Below, in pieces: positions 14,848-16,728 of a DNA stretch of 16,728 nucleotides. The DNA lies in the NCBI GenBank assembly GCA_043788645.1, contig JAYVTS010000054.1:1-16728 (forward strand), read 5' to 3'. The position numbers and the translations under genes are program-made. How positions within the stretch are numbered: the stretch's first letter is position 1; each line of letters starts with the position of its first letter. Source of the stretch: CANIZL01 sp043788645 (lineage in GTDB: Bacteria; Verrucomicrobiota; Verrucomicrobiia; Limisphaerales; UBA9464). Below the pieces are notes generated by a model that did no database searches, was not told where the DNA came from, and saw only the letters and a list, made by a program, of their open reading frames with translations.

Positions 14848-14915
14848 AGCTCGAAACGTAGCGCCGACGTCCTCGCTGATCGTTCTTCCGGGCAGACCAC
14901 GATGCCTGCGGGACG
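14848..14915. repeat. Possible dispersed non-coding repeat in the epimerase-oxidase spacer
   Basis: The 76-base spacer contains GTAGCGCCGACGTCCTCG (14858-14875) and later GCGGGACGC (14908-14916). From memory, such GTAGCGCCGACGTCC and CGGGACGC strings recur between genes in Opitutaceae-like Verrucomicrobiota genomes, often as hairpin arms. Only one copy lies in this window, so repetition cannot be shown here. Confidence 0.3.
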
Positions 14916-14916
14916 C

Positions 14917-16176
14917 ATGAGCGATTCGAAACACATCGTCCTCTGCGGCGCGGGCGTAATCGGGCTTTGCACGGCGCACTTCCTCACGCAACGCGGGCAT
15001 CGCGTGACGATCATCGAGCGGGAGGCGGAGAATCACGACGGCTGCTCCTTCGGCAACGCCGGCATGATCGTGCCGAGTCACTTCATTCCACTCGCGGCAC
15101 CGGGCGCGGTCGCCCGCGGGCTGAAGTGGATGCTCAACCCGAAGAGTCCGTTCTACATCCGCCCGTGCCTCGACGCTGGACTAGCCGACTGGTGCTGGAA
15201 ATTTTTTCGCGCCGCCAACGCTGGCCACGTCGAACGCACCGCGCCGCTTTTGCGCGACCTGCATCTCGCGAGCCGGAAAATTTTTGAAGAATTCGCCGAC
15301 GGCACCAACAACGATTTCGGGCTCGTGCGCCGCGGCCTGCTCATGCTCTGCGCGACGCAGCCTACCCTCGATCACGAGGCGCTCATCGCGGAGCGGGCGC
15401 GGGCGCTCGGAGTGCCGGCCAGCGTCGTCACTCCCGCGGAGGCCGCCGCGCTCGACCCCGGCGTGCGCCTCAGCATCGCGGGTGCGGTCCACTTTCCGCT
15501 CGATTGCCACCTCACGCCGCAGCGTTTCCTGGCCACGCTCACGCGGCTGGTGCGCGAGGGAGGCGCGACGTTTCTCTGGTCGCACGAAGTGATCGGCTGG
15601 CGGCGCGACCGCGACCGCATCACCGCAGCACTGACGGCGAAGGGTGAAATCACCGCCGACGAGTTCGTACTCGCCGGCGGCGCGTGGTCGCCCGAAATCG
15701 TGCGCGATCTCGGGCTACGACTGCCCATGCAGCCGGGCAAAGGCTATAGTCTCACGCTCGAAAAGCCCCGTCGATTGCCGCAGCTCTGCTCCATCCTCGC
15801 CGAGGCATCGGTCGCGGTTACGCCGATGGGCTCGGCGTTGCGGGTCGGCGGCACGATGGAGTTGAGCGGGCTCGACCCGACCGTGCGCCGCGAACGCGTC
15901 GCGCAGATCATTGAGGCGGTGCCGAACTATTTTCCGGAGTTTCACGCGGAGGATTTCGCGGACGCGCCCGTCTGGCACGGCTTCCGGCCGTGTTCGCCGG
16001 ATGGGCTGCCCTTCGTCGGCCGCTTTGCGCGCTACGCAAATCTCTGCGCCGCGACCGGCCACGCGATGATGGGCCTGAGTCTAGCACCGATCACCGGCCG
16101 CCTTGTCGCGGAAATTTTGTCTGGAGAAAAACCCTCAATCCCCCTCGACGCGCTCCGCCCGGATCGCTTCGGCTAA
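14917..16176 (+). CDS. D-hydroxyproline dehydrogenase / D-amino-acid oxidase family flavoprotein
   Basis: This is a 419-residue FAD-dependent protein of the DAO family. The dinucleotide-binding GAGVIG starts at residue 11 (CGAGVIGLCTAHFLTQRGH) and is followed by an acidic end to beta-2 (IIEREAE). The CSFGNAGMI stretch is typical of DadA-like D-amino-acid dehydrogenases. The C-terminal part has the FAD-contacting segments HGFRPCSPDGLPFVG and CAATGHAMMGLSLAPITGRLVAEI. In this context it should oxidise cis-4-hydroxy-D-proline to 1-pyrroline-4-hydroxy-2-carboxylate and feed electrons to the respiratory chain; a general D-amino-acid dehydrogenase is the alternative. The ATG at 14917 places beta-1 six residues from the start, as is usual in the family; an in-frame ATG at 14902 adds five residues. 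It lies 91 bases after the epimerase and 6 bases before the deaminase gene. Confidence 0.85.
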   Translation: MSDSKHIVLCGAGVIGLCTAHFLTQRGHRVTIIEREAENHDGCSFGNAGMIVPSHFIPLAAPGAVARGLKWMLNPKSPFYIRPCLDAGLADWCWKFFRAANAGHVERTAPLLRDLHLASRKIFEEFADGTNNDFGLVRRGLLMLCATQPTLDHEALIAERARALGVPASVVTPAEAAALDPGVRLSIAGAVHFPLDCHLTPQRFLATLTRLVREGGATFLWSHEVIGWRRDRDRITAALTAKGEITADEFVLAGGAWSPEIVRDLGLRLPMQPGKGYSLTLEKPRRLPQLCSILAEASVAVTPMGSALRVGGTMELSGLDPTVRRERVAQIIEAVPNYFPEFHAEDFADAPVWHGFRPCSPDGLPFVGRFARYANLCAATGHAMMGLSLAPITGRLVAEILSGEKPSIPLDALRPDRFG

Positions 16177-16182
16177 AAAAAT

Positions 16183-16728
16183 ATGACCCTCGACTGGAAA
16201 GGCGTTCTCGCCGCGATCACAACCCATCTGCGTGCGAACGGTGCAATCGACCACGTTGCACTCGCACGACATTGCCGCTGGATGATCGACAGCGGTTGCA
16301 CCGGCATTGTCTGCTGCGGCTCGCTCGGAGAGGCCGCCACGCTCTCCTTTGACGAAAAAATCGCGGTTGGCGCCACCTGCGTACGCGCCGTCGGCGATCG
16401 CGCACCGGTCGTCCTCGGCATCGCGTCTCTCGCCACCGCCGAAGCCGTCGCGCTCGCCCAAGCCGGGGTCAAAGCCGGTTGCGCCGGGCTGATGGTGTTA
16501 CCGCCTTACGTTTACTCGACCGATTGGCCCGAGATGAAGGCGCACGTCACCGCCGTGCTGCGCGCGACGAAGCGATCGTGCATGCTCTACAACAATCCGC
16601 CCGCCTACAAAACCGACTACCTGCCCGCACAGATCGCCGAACTAGCGGCGGAGCACGCAAACCTCCACGCCGTAAAAGAATCGAGCGGCGACGTCCGCCG
16701 CGTCTCCGCGCTCAAGGCGCTGCTCGGC
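16183..16728 (+). CDS. DHDPS-family protein, probable 1-pyrroline-4-hydroxy-2-carboxylate deaminase (partial, cut by window end)
   Basis: The window holds 182 codons from ATG 16183 and ends inside the gene; family members have about 300 residues. It has the (beta/alpha)8 class I lyase-like sequence of dihydrodipicolinate synthases: CCGSLGEAATLSFDEK (44-59) in place of the usual GTTGESATL, the catalytic tyrosine in YNNPPAYKTD (Y136) and the Schiff-base lysine in AVKESSGD (K165). Loss of the Thr-Thr pair of true DapA enzymes, together with position after the epimerase and oxidase, favours the deaminase that yields 2-oxoglutarate semialdehyde in hydroxyproline degradation. Another DHDPS-like aldolase cannot be excluded. 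Only six bases separate it from the oxidase stop, so the two are co-transcribed. A semialdehyde dehydrogenase would be expected further on. Confidence 0.82.
   Translation, partial: MTLDWKGVLAAITTHLRANGAIDHVALARHCRWMIDSGCTGIVCCGSLGEAATLSFDEKIAVGATCVRAVGDRAPVVLGIASLATAEAVALAQAGVKAGCAGLMVLPPYVYSTDWPEMKAHVTAVLRATKRSCMLYNNPPAYKTDYLPAQIAELAAEHANLHAVKESSGDVRRVSALKALLG

Overview
The window looks like a piece of a Verrucomicrobiota-type (PVC superphylum) genome, probably a soil or freshwater member. The strongest pointer is the 1107-residue secreted protein at 5582-8905 (minus). It joins a sugar-dehydrogenase-like beta-propeller, a HEAT-repeat region and a C-terminal CxxCH haem domain, an architecture typical of Planctomycetes and Verrucomicrobia. 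No rRNA, tRNA or CRISPR array was seen.

Layout. 1-1002: two doubtful tiny ORFs, a DUF4404-like gene (minus) and non-coding sequence. 1003-2391: an exported monohaem cytochrome fused to an outer-membrane beta-barrel, resembling the Cyc2 iron-oxidase superfamily. 2649-3509 (minus): a class II histone-deacetylase/acetylpolyamine amidohydrolase. 3924-5345: a complete dihydrolipoyl dehydrogenase, followed by a strong bidirectional hairpin terminator. 5582-10956 (minus): a tight three-gene operon encoding an SMP-30/gluconolactonase-like protein, a galactose-mutarotase-like protein and the large haem dehydrogenase. All three carry export signals, and together they could mutarotate and oxidise an aldose outside the cytoplasm and hydrolyse the resulting lactone. 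11256-12968: a run of modules resembling the RNA polymerase alpha C-terminal domain, ending in a sigma-region-4-like helix-turn-helix, all in one reading frame that is cut by a single TAA. 12969-13543: no gene, with a terminator and an 11-bp inverted repeat.

At about 13785 the sequence changes character. An AbrB/MazE-like antitoxin ORF runs out of frame into a 32-codon C-terminal remnant of an M24 (Xaa-Pro) peptidase. From there on the DNA is visibly more GC-rich (33/60 G+C at 4681-4740 against 47/60 at 15421-15480). The remnant overlaps, by ATGA, the start of a hydroxyproline degradation set: 4-hydroxyproline 2-epimerase (13881-14825), a D-hydroxyproline/D-amino-acid dehydrogenase (14917-16176) and a DHDPS-family deaminase (16183 to the window edge). 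This breakpoint is either a genuine recombination or insertion edge or an assembly chimera.

The items most worth a second look are the interrupted alpha-CTD/sigma-4 gene, the 13785 junction, the secreted sugar-oxidation operon and the Cyc2-like porin-cytochrome.
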